Positions 36,878-45,109 of a stretch of 64,000 bases of DNA are shown here, piece after piece. The translations under genes were made by a program, and so were the position numbers. A model generated the notes under the pieces. That model was not told where the DNA came from and did not search any database. It saw only the letters and a program-made list of their open reading frames with translations. The stretch covers positions 2,604,001-2,668,000 of the forward strand of contig CBDDLD010000004.1 in the NCBI GenBank assembly GCA_965230605.1, in the 5' to 3' direction. Position 1 is the first letter of the stretch. Each line of letters starts with the position of its first letter. Origin of the DNA: CBDDLD01 sp965230605. Lineage in GTDB: Bacteria > Bacteroidota > Bacteroidia > Flavobacteriales > Flavobacteriaceae.

Positions 36878-38551
36878 ATGGATATGAAAAATGTCTCAAA
36901 CCTAAAAATTCTAATAGTACTTGCATTTTCTGCAGCTATGGTTAGCTGTAAAAGATCCTCTGGTTCTGGTAATGTAGACAGCGCTACAGGTTGGAAAATC
37001 AACGATAAAAACGGTGGTTTTCAGTACAATACCAAATACAAAGAACAAGAAACTCCTCCTGGTACTGCTTTTGTAGAAGGTGGAACTTTCACAATGGGTA
37101 AAGTGCAAGATGATCCTATGCACGATTGGAACAATACTCCAAATCAACAGCACATTCAATCCTTCTATATGGATGAGACTGAAGTTACAAACATCAATTA
37201 TCTAATGTATTTACACTGGTTAAAAGATGTTTATCCACCAGATGATCCAAATTATTCAAATATATATAACGGTGCACTTCCAGACACATTAGTATGGAGA
37301 AACCGTTTAGGTTATAATGAAATGATGACAGAGAATTACCTACGTCATCCGGGATATGCTAATTACCCTGTAGTAGGTGTAAGCTGGATACAAGCCGTTG
37401 AGTATGCAGATTGGAGAACAGATCGTGTTGCAGAAATTGCTTTACAAGAAGCTGGTTATGTGAAACGTGAAGCTCATATTACGGATGTAAGTGCAGAAAG
37501 TACATTTAGTACAGATACATATGTAAATGCACCTTCACAAACTTATGGTGGTAACACTGAAGTATTAGAAGGCGGAAGACGTAAGCAACAAACAGACGCT
37601 GACGGAAACCCAATCAATGTATATGCTAAAAGAGAATCAGGATTAATTCCTGTAAAATATAGGCTCCCAACTGAAGCCGAGTGGGAATATGCCGCTTTAG
37701 GTCTTAGTGAGTTAAGAAGCTACAATGTATATAGAGGTCGTAAGAAATATCCTTGGGATGGTCAATATACAAGATCAGGTAGACGTGTTAATCGTGGTGA
37801 TCAGTTAGCTAACTTTAAGCAAGGTAAAGGTGACTACGGTGGAATTGCCGGATGGTCAGATGACGGTGCCGATATTACAGCTGAAGTAAAATCATACCAA
37901 CCAAACGATTACGGTCTATATGATATGGCCGGAAACGTTGCAGAATGGGTTGCTGATGTATACAGACCTATTGTTGATGATGAATTCAACGATTTCAACT
38001 ACTATAGAGGTAACGTTTATACAAAGAATGCTATCAACGAAGATGGTACTGTTAAGATTGTTCAAGAAGCAGTTTACGACACATTAAGTAACGGTAAGAT
38101 TGTCGCTAAGGTATTACCTGGTGAAATTGAAAAAGTTGCTGTTGATGATGGAGAAACTTACTTAAGAACAAACTTTGACAGAAGTGATAACAGAAACTAT
38201 AGAGATGGAGATAAAAACTCTTCGCGCTACTACAGAGAGAACTTTGATGAAGGTTCTGACAAAGGTGACGAAACCAGAAAAATGTATAACTCACCAAAGC
38301 ATGTTGTAGAAGTAGATTCTCTAGAAGGTAAGTTAGTTAAAACTTACGATGAGTCTAATAGTAGAACTTCATTAATCAACGATGAAGTAAGAGTATATAA
38401 AGGTGGATCTTGGAGAGACAGAGCTTACTGGATTGATCCGGCTCAAAGACGTTACTTCCCACAAGACATGGCCACTGATTATATCGGATTTAGATGTGCC
38501 GTATCTCGTGTAGGTTCTAAGTCTTTAGCAAAAAGAAAAAAACGTAATTAA
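36878..38551 (+). CDS. gldJ: Gliding motility lipoprotein GldJ
   Basis: GldJ is a lipoprotein of the T9SS and gliding machinery. The 557 residues begin with a lipoprotein signal (FSAAMVSC, Cys24). The domain is of the formylglycine-generating enzyme/sulfatase-modifying type: GTFTMGKV, LPTEAEWEYAALG, DMAGNVAEWVADVY and VYKGGSWRDRAYW. GldJ is not expected to be catalytic; it stabilises other Gld proteins. A second ATG lies at 36884. A TTG at 36814 and TATATTG near 36838 could be its promoter, 21 bp apart. The neighbouring porU/porV gene order is conserved in Flavobacteriaceae. Confidence 0.97.
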   Translation: MDMKNVSNLKILIVLAFSAAMVSCKRSSGSGNVDSATGWKINDKNGGFQYNTKYKEQETPPGTAFVEGGTFTMGKVQDDPMHDWNNTPNQQHIQSFYMDETEVTNINYLMYLHWLKDVYPPDDPNYSNIYNGALPDTLVWRNRLGYNEMMTENYLRHPGYANYPVVGVSWIQAVEYADWRTDRVAEIALQEAGYVKREAHITDVSAESTFSTDTYVNAPSQTYGGNTEVLEGGRRKQQTDADGNPINVYAKRESGLIPVKYRLPTEAEWEYAALGLSELRSYNVYRGRKKYPWDGQYTRSGRRVNRGDQLANFKQGKGDYGGIAGWSDDGADITAEVKSYQPNDYGLYDMAGNVAEWVADVYRPIVDDEFNDFNYYRGNVYTKNAINEDGTVKIVQEAVYDTLSNGKIVAKVLPGEIEKVAVDDGETYLRTNFDRSDNRNYRDGDKNSSRYYRENFDEGSDKGDETRKMYNSPKHVVEVDSLEGKLVKTYDESNSRTSLINDEVRVYKGGSWRDRAYWIDPAQRRYFPQDMATDYIGFRCAVSRVGSKSLAKRKKRN

Positions 38552-38570
38552 GAAACGTATTTTAGATATA

Positions 38571-38608
38571 AAAAGTCCTAGCAGTTATGTTAGGACTTTT
38601 TTATTTTT
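38571..38608 (+). terminator. Rho-independent terminator of gldJ
   Basis: The perfect 10-bp stem AAAAGTCCTA / TAGGACTTTT with a 10-base loop and T-rich tail lies 20 bp after gldJ. It ends just before the murF ATG at 38614, so the longer murF frame from 38587 is not real. Confidence 0.92.
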
Positions 38609-38613
38609 ATGCC

Positions 38614-39897
38614 ATGAATATAACTGACGTATATCAAAAGTTCCTCAACTCTAGTTCCGTTTGTACAGATACGAGAAAACTTACCAAAGATTGCATGTAC
38701 TTTGCCCTAAAAGGCGATTCATTTGATGGCAATACCTTTGCTAAACAAGCACTAGAAGAAGGCGCCAAATATTGTATTGTTGATGATGAAAGTGTTGTAG
38801 AATCTGACCACTATATTTTGGTCAATGATGTATTACAAACATTACAACAGCTTGCTAATTACCATAGAAACACTCTTAAAACACCCATAATAGCACTAAC
38901 CGGAAGTAATGGTAAAACCACAACCAAAGAACTGATACATGCGGTTTTGAAAACCAGTTATAAGGTTAAAGCTACTATTGGTAATTTAAATAATCACATT
39001 GGTGTTCCACTATCCTTATTAAGATTAGAAGCTTCTGATGATTATGGTATTATTGAAATGGGCGCCAATCACCAAAGAGAGATTGCCTTTTTGTGTAGTA
39101 TTGCTGAACCAGATTATGGATTGATTACCAATTTCGGGAAAGCCCATCTGGAAGGTTTTGGTGGTATAGAAGGTGTTATAAAAGGGAAATCAGAACTCTA
39201 TGACCACTTAAAAGCTAACGACAAGACTATTTTTGTGAATATGGATGATGCCATCCAAAAAACACAAGTCGGTGACTATACTAAGATTACACCATTTGGC
39301 ACATCAGAGGCTTTAGACATCTGCATTACGAATGTAAGTGCTGATCCTTTTGTTGTTGTGAACTATGAAGGTTCTCTAATTCAAAGTCAACTCATAGGCG
39401 GTTACAATTTTGGTAACATTGCGGTTGCTATCGCTATTGGCCATCATTTCAAAATCTCTAAAGCGCATATTAAATCAGCTATCGAATCCTATAATCCCGA
39501 CAACAATCGCTCTGAGATCATTAATAAAGGCACTAATAAGATCATTTTAGACGCTTACAATGCCAATCCTTCCAGTATGATGGCTGCACTCCAAAACTTT
39601 ATTAGATTGGAAGATAATTCTAAAATACTCTTTCTAGGAGATATGTTTGAATTGGGCGACTATGCTGAAAAAGAACATCAAGCCATTGTCAATTTTTTAG
39701 AATCCGATTTTGAAGGCGAAGCACATATCTGCGGGCAACATTTTTATGCAACCAAGGTGTCTTCTAATGATGTGCATAAACATGAAAATTTTGAAGCCCT
39801 CAAAACTGTTCTCGGACAACAAACTATCGAGGGTTCTACACTGTTGATCAAAGGCTCTAGAGGTATGGCTTTAGAACGTATTTTGGAACTCTTGTAA
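38614..39897 (+). CDS. murF: UDP-N-acetylmuramoyl-tripeptide--D-alanyl-D-alanine ligase
   Basis: MurF adds D-Ala-D-Ala to the peptidoglycan precursor in the cytoplasm. The protein has 427 residues from the chosen ATG (MNITDVYQKF). The ATP loop is LTGSNGKTTTKEL near residue 100, followed by NLNNHIGVPLSLL, IIEMGANHQREI and DAYNANPSSM. The start at 38614 lies right after the gldJ terminator; the in-frame ATG at 38587 is inside that hairpin. No ribosome-binding site is evident, as is usual in this phylum. Confidence 0.96.
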   Translation: MNITDVYQKFLNSSSVCTDTRKLTKDCMYFALKGDSFDGNTFAKQALEEGAKYCIVDDESVVESDHYILVNDVLQTLQQLANYHRNTLKTPIIALTGSNGKTTTKELIHAVLKTSYKVKATIGNLNNHIGVPLSLLRLEASDDYGIIEMGANHQREIAFLCSIAEPDYGLITNFGKAHLEGFGGIEGVIKGKSELYDHLKANDKTIFVNMDDAIQKTQVGDYTKITPFGTSEALDICITNVSADPFVVVNYEGSLIQSQLIGGYNFGNIAVAIAIGHHFKISKAHIKSAIESYNPDNNRSEIINKGTNKIILDAYNANPSSMMAALQNFIRLEDNSKILFLGDMFELGDYAEKEHQAIVNFLESDFEGEAHICGQHFYATKVSSNDVHKHENFEALKTVLGQQTIEGSTLLIKGSRGMALERILELL

Positions 39898-39908
39898 GTA
39901 AAGACAAA

Positions 39909-39932
39909 ATCCCACGACAAACTTGCCGCAGG
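39909..39932 (-). terminator. Hairpin after tRNA-Val(GAC)
   Basis: On the minus strand CCTGCGGCAA and TTGTCGTGGG pair (allowing G-U pairs) and are followed by ATTTTGTC. It sits 14 bp past the tRNA 3' end. Confidence 0.5.
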
Positions 39933-39945
39933 ACTCAAATTAATG

Positions 39946-40020
39946 TGGGTCATACTGGATTCGAACCAGTGACTTCCACCCTGTCAAGGTGACACTCTAA
40001 ACCAACTGAGTTAATGACCC
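39946..40020 (-). tRNA. tRNA-Val (anticodon GAC)
   Basis: A full cloverleaf is seen on the minus strand: acceptor GGGTCAT / ATGACCC, D stem ACTC/GAGT, anticodon stem TCACC/GGTGG with loop TTGACAG (anticodon GAC), and T arm ACTGG-TTCGAAT-CCAGT, with discriminator A. The length is 75 with that base. CCA is not encoded. Confidence 0.95.
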
Positions 40021-40118
40021 GTTAAAGCTTTAAATGTAACTATTTTGTTACTAATATTCCTACTAATTTTTCTCAATAATAGATTTGCATAGTTAAATCT
40101 TAGTTAAACTATTAGCTT

Positions 40119-40150
40119 TTGATAGTATTACTATTAAATTTGTATCTTTG
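40119..40150 (+). promoter_or_regulatory. Promoter of the TetR-like gene, probably leaderless
   Basis: TTTTG ending at 40121 (-33) and TATCTTTG at 40143-40150 (-7, perfect TAnnTTTG) are 21 bp apart. The ATG at 40155 lies 4 bp after the -7 element, the same distance as for the regulator at 3410. Confidence 0.7.
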
Positions 40151-40154
40151 GCAA

Positions 40155-40829
40155 ATGAAGCATTTACCTATACATATTGTTATAGATGATAAGCTTTTCA
40201 CTAAGAATCCGGACTCTTCGGAACTTGGTAGAAAAATCATATGTCGTAGTATCACTATGATAGATGATTTAGGGTTTGAAGGCTTTACATTCAAGAAGTT
40301 AGGTGCTGAGATAGGCTCTAATGAAAGTTCTATATACCGTTATTTTGAAAGCAAGCATCAGCTGTTAGTGTATTTAATATGCTGGTATTGGAGCTGGAAA
40401 GAGTACCGATTGGTCTTCTCTATAAATAATATTTCGTCACCAAGAGAAAAGCTAGAAGCTGCCATTAATATCCTTACTCAAAAGATAGATGTTGATAATT
40501 CTTTTACCTATGTCAATGAAGTAACCTTAGGAAGAATCATTATTGCAGAATCATCTAAAGCCTACCACACTAAAGATGTGGATAAGGAAAATGAGAAAGG
40601 GTATTTCAAAACCTATAAACGTGTGGTACAACGTGTTAGTGATATTGTTTTAGAAATTAATAACACGTATGAGTTTCCACACATGTTGATCTCCACCATC
40701 ATTGAAGGTGCTCATCAGCAACGCTATTTTTCAAAACATCTGCCCTCTTTAACCGATGTTAAAGAAGGTAATGGTAATGATACTGTTGTCAACTTTTACA
40801 CTAACCTCGTATTTAAAGCCATAGAATAA
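40155..40829 (+). CDS. TetR-like transcriptional regulator
   Basis: This is a regulator of about 224 residues. The N-terminal helix-turn-helix is seen in IICRSITMIDDLGFEGFTFKKLGAEIGSNESSIYRYFESKHQLLVYL. The longer frame from 40119 is rejected because that start lies on the -33 element; 40155 gives the typical start MKHLPIHIVID. It lies upstream of a small exported protein and a SulP/carbonic anhydrase operon on the same strand and may control them. The ligand is unknown; the C-terminal domain shows no familiar signature. Confidence 0.85.
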   Translation: MKHLPIHIVIDDKLFTKNPDSSELGRKIICRSITMIDDLGFEGFTFKKLGAEIGSNESSIYRYFESKHQLLVYLICWYWSWKEYRLVFSINNISSPREKLEAAINILTQKIDVDNSFTYVNEVTLGRIIIAESSKAYHTKDVDKENEKGYFKTYKRVVQRVSDIVLEINNTYEFPHMLISTIIEGAHQQRYFSKHLPSLTDVKEGNGNDTVVNFYTNLVFKAIE

Positions 40830-40832
40830 AAA

Positions 40833-41165
40833 GTGCAAAACCGACCATCACATATTATTATATCGCGCATTAGGTTAGTATGTCTATTGTTTGTTGCATA
40901 TTCATTATTGTTACAGCCGGTAGTAGCTACATTCTGCATTATCAATAATGATCATATCGAAATTGTCGATTTTGATAGTGATAAAGACTGTGATGAAGAA
41001 AACAATTTAGAGGAAGATAATAGTAACGAAAAGATAGAACAGCAGTTTCGTTATGCAAGCCAAGATCAGTTTTACACTTACCTTGCTGTGGCGTATACTG
41101 TTAAACAATCACATACCATATCATACGATATAGAGATTCCTTTTCCTCCTCCCGAACTTATATAA
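40833..41165 (+). CDS. Small exported or membrane-anchored acidic protein
   Basis: This 110-residue protein starts at GTG, 4 bp after the TetR-like gene. A hydrophobic segment, RLVCLLFVAYSLLLQPVVATFC, near residues 13-34 is a signal peptide or anchor. An Asp/Glu-rich stretch (DFDSDKDCDEENNLEEDNSNEK) follows, and the end is proline-rich (FPPPELI). I recognise no family. Its position between the regulator and the SulP gene suggests it belongs to the same unit. Confidence 0.6.
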   Translation: MQNRPSHIIISRIRLVCLLFVAYSLLLQPVVATFCIINNDHIEIVDFDSDKDCDEENNLEEDNSNEKIEQQFRYASQDQFYTYLAVAYTVKQSHTISYDIEIPFPPPELI

Positions 41166-41301
41166 CAACATATTCAATCTCATGATCTCACCTGAAATGT
41201 ACTAGAGTGCTGGTCATAATCTTTTTTAAAATTTATTAACTAACGTTAGGATTGTCGCCTAAAAAAATAAAGAAATGACGATCCGAAAACCATATTAAAC
41301 T

Positions 41302-42867
41302 ATGAATAGTTCAAACCCATTTAAAAATTTCAAATCTGATATTCCTGCAAGTATTGTCGTCTTTTTCGTCGCTTTACCGCTGTGTTTAGGAATTGCCCTT
41401 GCTAGTGGCGCGCCTTTATTCTCCGGGTTAATTGCCGGTATTGTTGGAGGTATCGTTGTTGGTAGTTTAAGTGGCTCTCAAGTGGGGGTTAGTGGTCCTG
41501 CAGCAGGTCTTGCTGCCATTGTATTAACAGCTATTGGTGCATTGGGTGGATTCGAAAACTTCTTAGTTGCTGTTGTATTAGGTGGTGTGATCCAACTGAT
41601 CTTCGGAATCCTGAAATTTGGTGTCATTGGATACTATTTCCCATCATCAGTAATCAAAGGAATGCTGACCGGAATTGGTATCATCATCATCTTAAAGCAA
41701 ATCCCTTATTTCTTTGGATATGTTGCAGGTGAAGGTGAAGGTACCTATACACAGATCTACAACTCCTTTTTTGACATCAATATGGGAAGTATGATAGTAG
41801 CCATCGTAGGCTTAGCAATTCTAATTCTTTGGGAACGCGTCCTAACTAAAAAAGCCAAAATATTTCAACTCATTCAAGGCCCATTAGTAGCCGTGATCTT
41901 TGGTATCTTATTCTTTGTAATCAATGGATCATCGGGCACTTTAGGTATTGACGCTAAGAGTTTGGTAAGTGTACCGGTTCCTGAAAGTACTTCAGAATTT
42001 CTGGCAGGTTTCAGCTTTCCAAATTGGAGCGTAATTACTGAACAAAGCGTATGGGTTACTGCTTTTACTATTGCTTTAGTTGCAAGCTTAGAAACCCTAT
42101 TATGTGTTGAAGCTACCGATAAGTTAGACCCTAGAAAGCGTGTAACACCAACCAATAGAGAGCTAATAGCTCAAGGTTCAGGTAATATAATTTCTGGTCT
42201 TATTGGTGGTCTGCCTATTACTCAGGTAATCGTTAGAAGTTCTGCCAACATACAATCTGGAGGTAAAACAAAAGCTTCAGCTGTAATACATGGATTCCTT
42301 CTATTGATCTCTATTGTAACCATACCATTCCTTTTAAATAAAATTCCATTATCGGTATTAGCTTCTGTACTATTATTAGTAGGATATAAACTGGCAAAAC
42401 CAGCAACGTTTAAAGCCATGTTCAACGCCGGATGGAAGCAGTGGGTACCGTTCTTAGTAACCGTATCAGTCATTGTATTTAAAGATCTATTATGGGGAAT
42501 TGGTCTTGGTCTTGCTGTAGGTATCGTGGTGATCTTAATTAAGAGCTACCAAAACTCTCACTTTTTACACATTGAGGACTTAAGTAATGGGAAGCACAAG
42601 ATTAAAATGACATTGGCTGAAGAAGTCACCTTCTTTAATAAGGGTGCTATTTTAAATGAGTTAGACAGCCTACCAAGAGACACGTATTTACAATTAGACG
42701 TTAGAAAAACGCGCTATCTCGATAATGATATTATCGAAATTCTTGAGGACTTCTCAGAAAAAGCACGGAACAGAAACATTGACATTAAACTCATCTCCGA
42801 ACGCGGTGAGGTGGAGAACCCCGAAAGCTTTATTGAATTTTTTAAACTACGTCCAAAATCAGCTTAA
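41302..42867 (+). CDS. SulP family anion transporter (probable bicarbonate uptake)
   Basis: This 521-residue inner-membrane transporter of the SulP/SLC26 family has about ten to twelve hydrophobic segments (family signature near VGSLSGSQVGVSGPAAGLAAIV). A C-terminal cytoplasmic STAS domain is present near residues 425-510 (DTYLQLDVRKTRYLDNDIIEILEDF). The next genes are a universal stress protein and a beta-carbonic anhydrase. This SulP/carbonic anhydrase pairing resembles bicarbonate transporters such as BicA, so bicarbonate uptake is inferred; sulfate transport remains possible. The start follows the small acidic protein after 136 bp. Confidence 0.9.
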   Translation: MNSSNPFKNFKSDIPASIVVFFVALPLCLGIALASGAPLFSGLIAGIVGGIVVGSLSGSQVGVSGPAAGLAAIVLTAIGALGGFENFLVAVVLGGVIQLIFGILKFGVIGYYFPSSVIKGMLTGIGIIIILKQIPYFFGYVAGEGEGTYTQIYNSFFDINMGSMIVAIVGLAILILWERVLTKKAKIFQLIQGPLVAVIFGILFFVINGSSGTLGIDAKSLVSVPVPESTSEFLAGFSFPNWSVITEQSVWVTAFTIALVASLETLLCVEATDKLDPRKRVTPTNRELIAQGSGNIISGLIGGLPITQVIVRSSANIQSGGKTKASAVIHGFLLLISIVTIPFLLNKIPLSVLASVLLLVGYKLAKPATFKAMFNAGWKQWVPFLVTVSVIVFKDLLWGIGLGLAVGIVVILIKSYQNSHFLHIEDLSNGKHKIKMTLAEEVTFFNKGAILNELDSLPRDTYLQLDVRKTRYLDNDIIEILEDFSEKARNRNIDIKLISERGEVENPESFIEFFKLRPKSA

Positions 42868-42879
42868 AAAACAAAAAAC

Positions 42880-43686
42880 ATGGAAACAAAAACATCATAT
42901 AAGATTGCAGTATTAACAGACCTTTCTGATAATGCTAACGATACTATTAAAAGTGCTGTTGAGCTATCAAGATTAGTTAACGGTAGCGTCGATCTATTAT
43001 ACACAAAGTCAATATCAGATGTAGTGACTTCTGAGAATCAAATGTCAGCCATGCGTTCTATGGATGAGGCTTATGGCCAGGCACGTCTTAAGATCAGAAC
43101 ACTTATAAAATCAGCGTCAACGTCTGAAGACCAGAAAATAAGTCACAACATTGTATTTGGTAATGTAAAGCGTGAGATCAAAAAATACCTCAACGATAAT
43201 AACCCTGATGTTGTCGTATTAGGAAAACGTAAGTCGCGTTTAATTAATGGTCTTGGTGACGGTATTACACAGTATGTATTAAAACACCACAAAGGTGAGG
43301 TGATGATTGCCGGGCAAAATACAAACTTATCTTCTGAAGCTGCATTGAGCATTGGTGCTTTAAACACGTCAGGAGTACAAGCAAATTCCGGTATTGCCAA
43401 CGACCTTCTAGCAAAACAGAATGGACCATTACGTGCATTTAACATTGTAAAGACCAATACGAAACAGCCTGTTGAGGCAGTGGAAAAGAAGAATATTGTG
43501 GAGTATATCTTTGAAGAAGGTACTAATACTATGAAGAACGTGTCCAACTATATTAATCAATACAATGTCAATTTATTATGGGTAGACAAGTCGAATGCCT
43601 TACAGAAAGGGATACGCACTCTGAACCCGGAATTTAATGTAATGATCAATCAGTTGAACGCACCAATACTTGTAGTTAACAGGTAA
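42880..43686 (+). CDS. Universal stress protein (UspA-like)
   Basis: This 268-residue protein starts 12 bp after the SulP gene. The N-terminal half resembles the Usp fold (KIAVLTDLSDNANDTIKSAVELSRL, then PDVVVLGKRKSR). The second half is a diverged copy ending in NAPILVVNR. The usual ATP-binding G2xG9GS pattern is not clear. It is co-transcribed with the SulP transporter and the carbonic anhydrase, so it may regulate or sense their activity; this is an inference from position. Confidence 0.85.
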   Translation: METKTSYKIAVLTDLSDNANDTIKSAVELSRLVNGSVDLLYTKSISDVVTSENQMSAMRSMDEAYGQARLKIRTLIKSASTSEDQKISHNIVFGNVKREIKKYLNDNNPDVVVLGKRKSRLINGLGDGITQYVLKHHKGEVMIAGQNTNLSSEAALSIGALNTSGVQANSGIANDLLAKQNGPLRAFNIVKTNTKQPVEAVEKKNIVEYIFEEGTNTMKNVSNYINQYNVNLLWVDKSNALQKGIRTLNPEFNVMINQLNAPILVVNR

Positions 43687-43737
43687 AACTGAACACATAA
43701 ATACGTATATTTAATACATAAAAGCACAACAAGATAT

Positions 43738-44370
43738 ATGAAAGCACAGACAAAAGAAATGCAGGCCCAAATGACACCAGCATCGTCATTACAGGCTTTA
43801 AAAGACGGTAACCAAAGGTTCGTCGATAACAACCAAGTGAATAGAGACCTTTTAGATCAGGTGAGCGATACCAGCACCGGGCAATTCCCGTTTGCAACGG
43901 TATTAAGCTGCATCGATTCTAGAGTCTCTTCAGAGTTGATCTTTGATCAAGGTATCGGGGACATCTTTAGCGTTCGTATTGCCGGGAACTTCATTAATGA
44001 AGACATCTTAGGTAGTATGGAGTTTGCTTGTAAATTGGCCGGGACCAAGCTCGTTGTTGTATTAGGACATACCAGCTGTGGTGCTGTAAAAGGCGCTTGC
44101 GACCATGCGCGTCTAGGCAACTTAACGACCTTAATAAATAAGATCGAGCCCGCAGTAGATGCTGTTGTGGAGCCGGCAGATGAGAGCTTAAGAAACTCTA
44201 AGAACATCAATTTTGTAAATACAGTAGCGCTTAAGAATGTGGAAATGTCTATTGACAATATCCGTAAGTCGAGTGCTGTATTAAAAGAGATGGAAGATAA
44301 TGGTGAAATCCAGATCATTGGTGGTATGTACGATATCAACGATGGTAAAGTGACCTTTCACACCTTCTAG
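43738..44370 (+). CDS. Beta-class carbonic anhydrase
   Basis: The enzyme interconverts CO2 and bicarbonate. The 210 residues show the beta-class zinc ligands C58, H111 and C114, with the D60/R62 pair in SCIDSRVSSELIFDQG and LGHTSCGAVKGAC. There is no signal peptide, so it is cytoplasmic. It ends the SulP-Usp-carbonic anhydrase operon and is followed by a strong terminator. Together with the SulP transporter it should supply bicarbonate for anaplerotic carboxylation. Confidence 0.96.
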   Translation: MKAQTKEMQAQMTPASSLQALKDGNQRFVDNNQVNRDLLDQVSDTSTGQFPFATVLSCIDSRVSSELIFDQGIGDIFSVRIAGNFINEDILGSMEFACKLAGTKLVVVLGHTSCGAVKGACDHARLGNLTTLINKIEPAVDAVVEPADESLRNSKNINFVNTVALKNVEMSIDNIRKSSAVLKEMEDNGEIQIIGGMYDINDGKVTFHTF

Positions 44371-44390
44371 TTAGAAGGCATATCATAATA

Positions 44391-44418
44391 AAAAACCTCC
44401 TGACTTCAGGAGGTTTTT
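44391..44418 (+). terminator. Rho-independent terminator of the carbonic anhydrase operon
   Basis: AAAAACCTCCTGA and TCAGGAGGTTTTT are fully complementary and followed by T, 20 bp after the stop. The loop is short, so the top pairs probably do not form. Confidence 0.92.
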
Positions 44419-44440
44419 TTGTGGATATTTATTGCTCTAT

Positions 44441-44458
44441 ATACGTAGTTCTACGTAT
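44441..44458. promoter_or_regulatory. 18-bp palindrome, copy 1 (activator-type site)
   Basis: ATACGTAGTTCTACGTAT is a perfect palindrome (8-bp arms, TT centre). It ends 22 bp before the -7 element of the DUF1566 operon promoter and replaces the missing -33 element. An identical site stands at 47135. Confidence 0.8.
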
Positions 44459-44480
44459 GCAATGGGTACGAGTTTTTAAG

Positions 44481-44488
44481 TAACTTTG
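44481..44488 (+). promoter_or_regulatory. -7 promoter element of the DUF1566 operon
   Basis: TAACTTTG matches TAnnTTTG perfectly, 22 bp before the ATG at 44511. There is no TTG at the -33 position; the palindrome lies there instead. Confidence 0.65.
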
Positions 44489-44510
44489 ATAGGCACATAA
44501 ACATCAGCAT

Positions 44511-45092
44511 ATGATTAGTCTTGAAAATGCTAAGAACAAAAAGGTTACCGGATTCACTGAAAAGCTCTCTATCAGTACAGGAATATATGGCGAACCTATC
44601 AAGGTGGACTGCCCTAATGGTCTATGGACTATCAACGGCGATGGCACAGTTACCGATCATACCAACAACCTGATGTGGATTCAAGCACCATGGGGTATGC
44701 TATGGAATCATGGCGTATTTCAAGGGAAAGCTCTAAATATAGATTGGACAAATGCTTCTCGTCTTTTTGGTGAAGACACAGCTTCCAGTACTAGCTATTC
44801 GGACTATAAAAAAGGAAGCTGTACCGTAAAATTTGCAGGACATGATGCCTGGCGTTTACCTACAGCCAAAGAATGGGATTCTATTAATTTTAACGGAAAA
44901 CCAGATAGGTCCATTCAAATGCGACTCTTTCCCTATTATAATGGTGGTGCATTTTGGACCGCTACACCCATAGAGAAAAAAAATTACATCCTTTTTAAAA
45001 GTGTTATCGCTTTTAAAGGCTGGTTTGGTAGAGCTCCCAATGATGATGATGCCAGAATAGGCTATCAGGTTTTATTTGTTCGTAATTATTAA
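44511..45092 (+). CDS. DUF1566 domain protein
   Basis: This 193-residue protein has the DUF1566 (Lcl-like C-type lectin fold) pattern: GLWTINGDGTVTDHTNNLMWI, then WRLPTAKEWDSI, and the ending AFWTATP...DARIGYQVLFVRNY. These domains are often exported, but I see no signal peptide here, so a cytoplasmic role is likely. It is the first gene of a five-gene run under the palindrome promoter. The next gene follows after 17 bp. The molecular role is unknown. Confidence 0.8.
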   Translation: MISLENAKNKKVTGFTEKLSISTGIYGEPIKVDCPNGLWTINGDGTVTDHTNNLMWIQAPWGMLWNHGVFQGKALNIDWTNASRLFGEDTASSTSYSDYKKGSCTVKFAGHDAWRLPTAKEWDSINFNGKPDRSIQMRLFPYYNGGAFWTATPIEKKNYILFKSVIAFKGWFGRAPNDDDARIGYQVLFVRNY

Positions 45093-45109
45093 TCCATAAA
45101 ACAGTATAT

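Noticed and set aside
38587..38613. Longer murF start at 38587
   Set aside because: It lies in the loop and right arm of the gldJ terminator; 38614 fits.
39946..40020. tRNA-Asp
   Set aside because: The 7-base anticodon loop is TTGACAG, giving anticodon GAC (Val), not GTC (Asp).
40119..40154. Longer N-terminus for the TetR-like regulator
   Set aside because: It covers the -33 and -7 elements of its own promoter.
43701..43708. ATACGTAT before the carbonic anhydrase as another activator site
   Set aside because: It is only a self-symmetric half of the 18-bp site and no TAnnTTTG lies at the right distance; probably chance.
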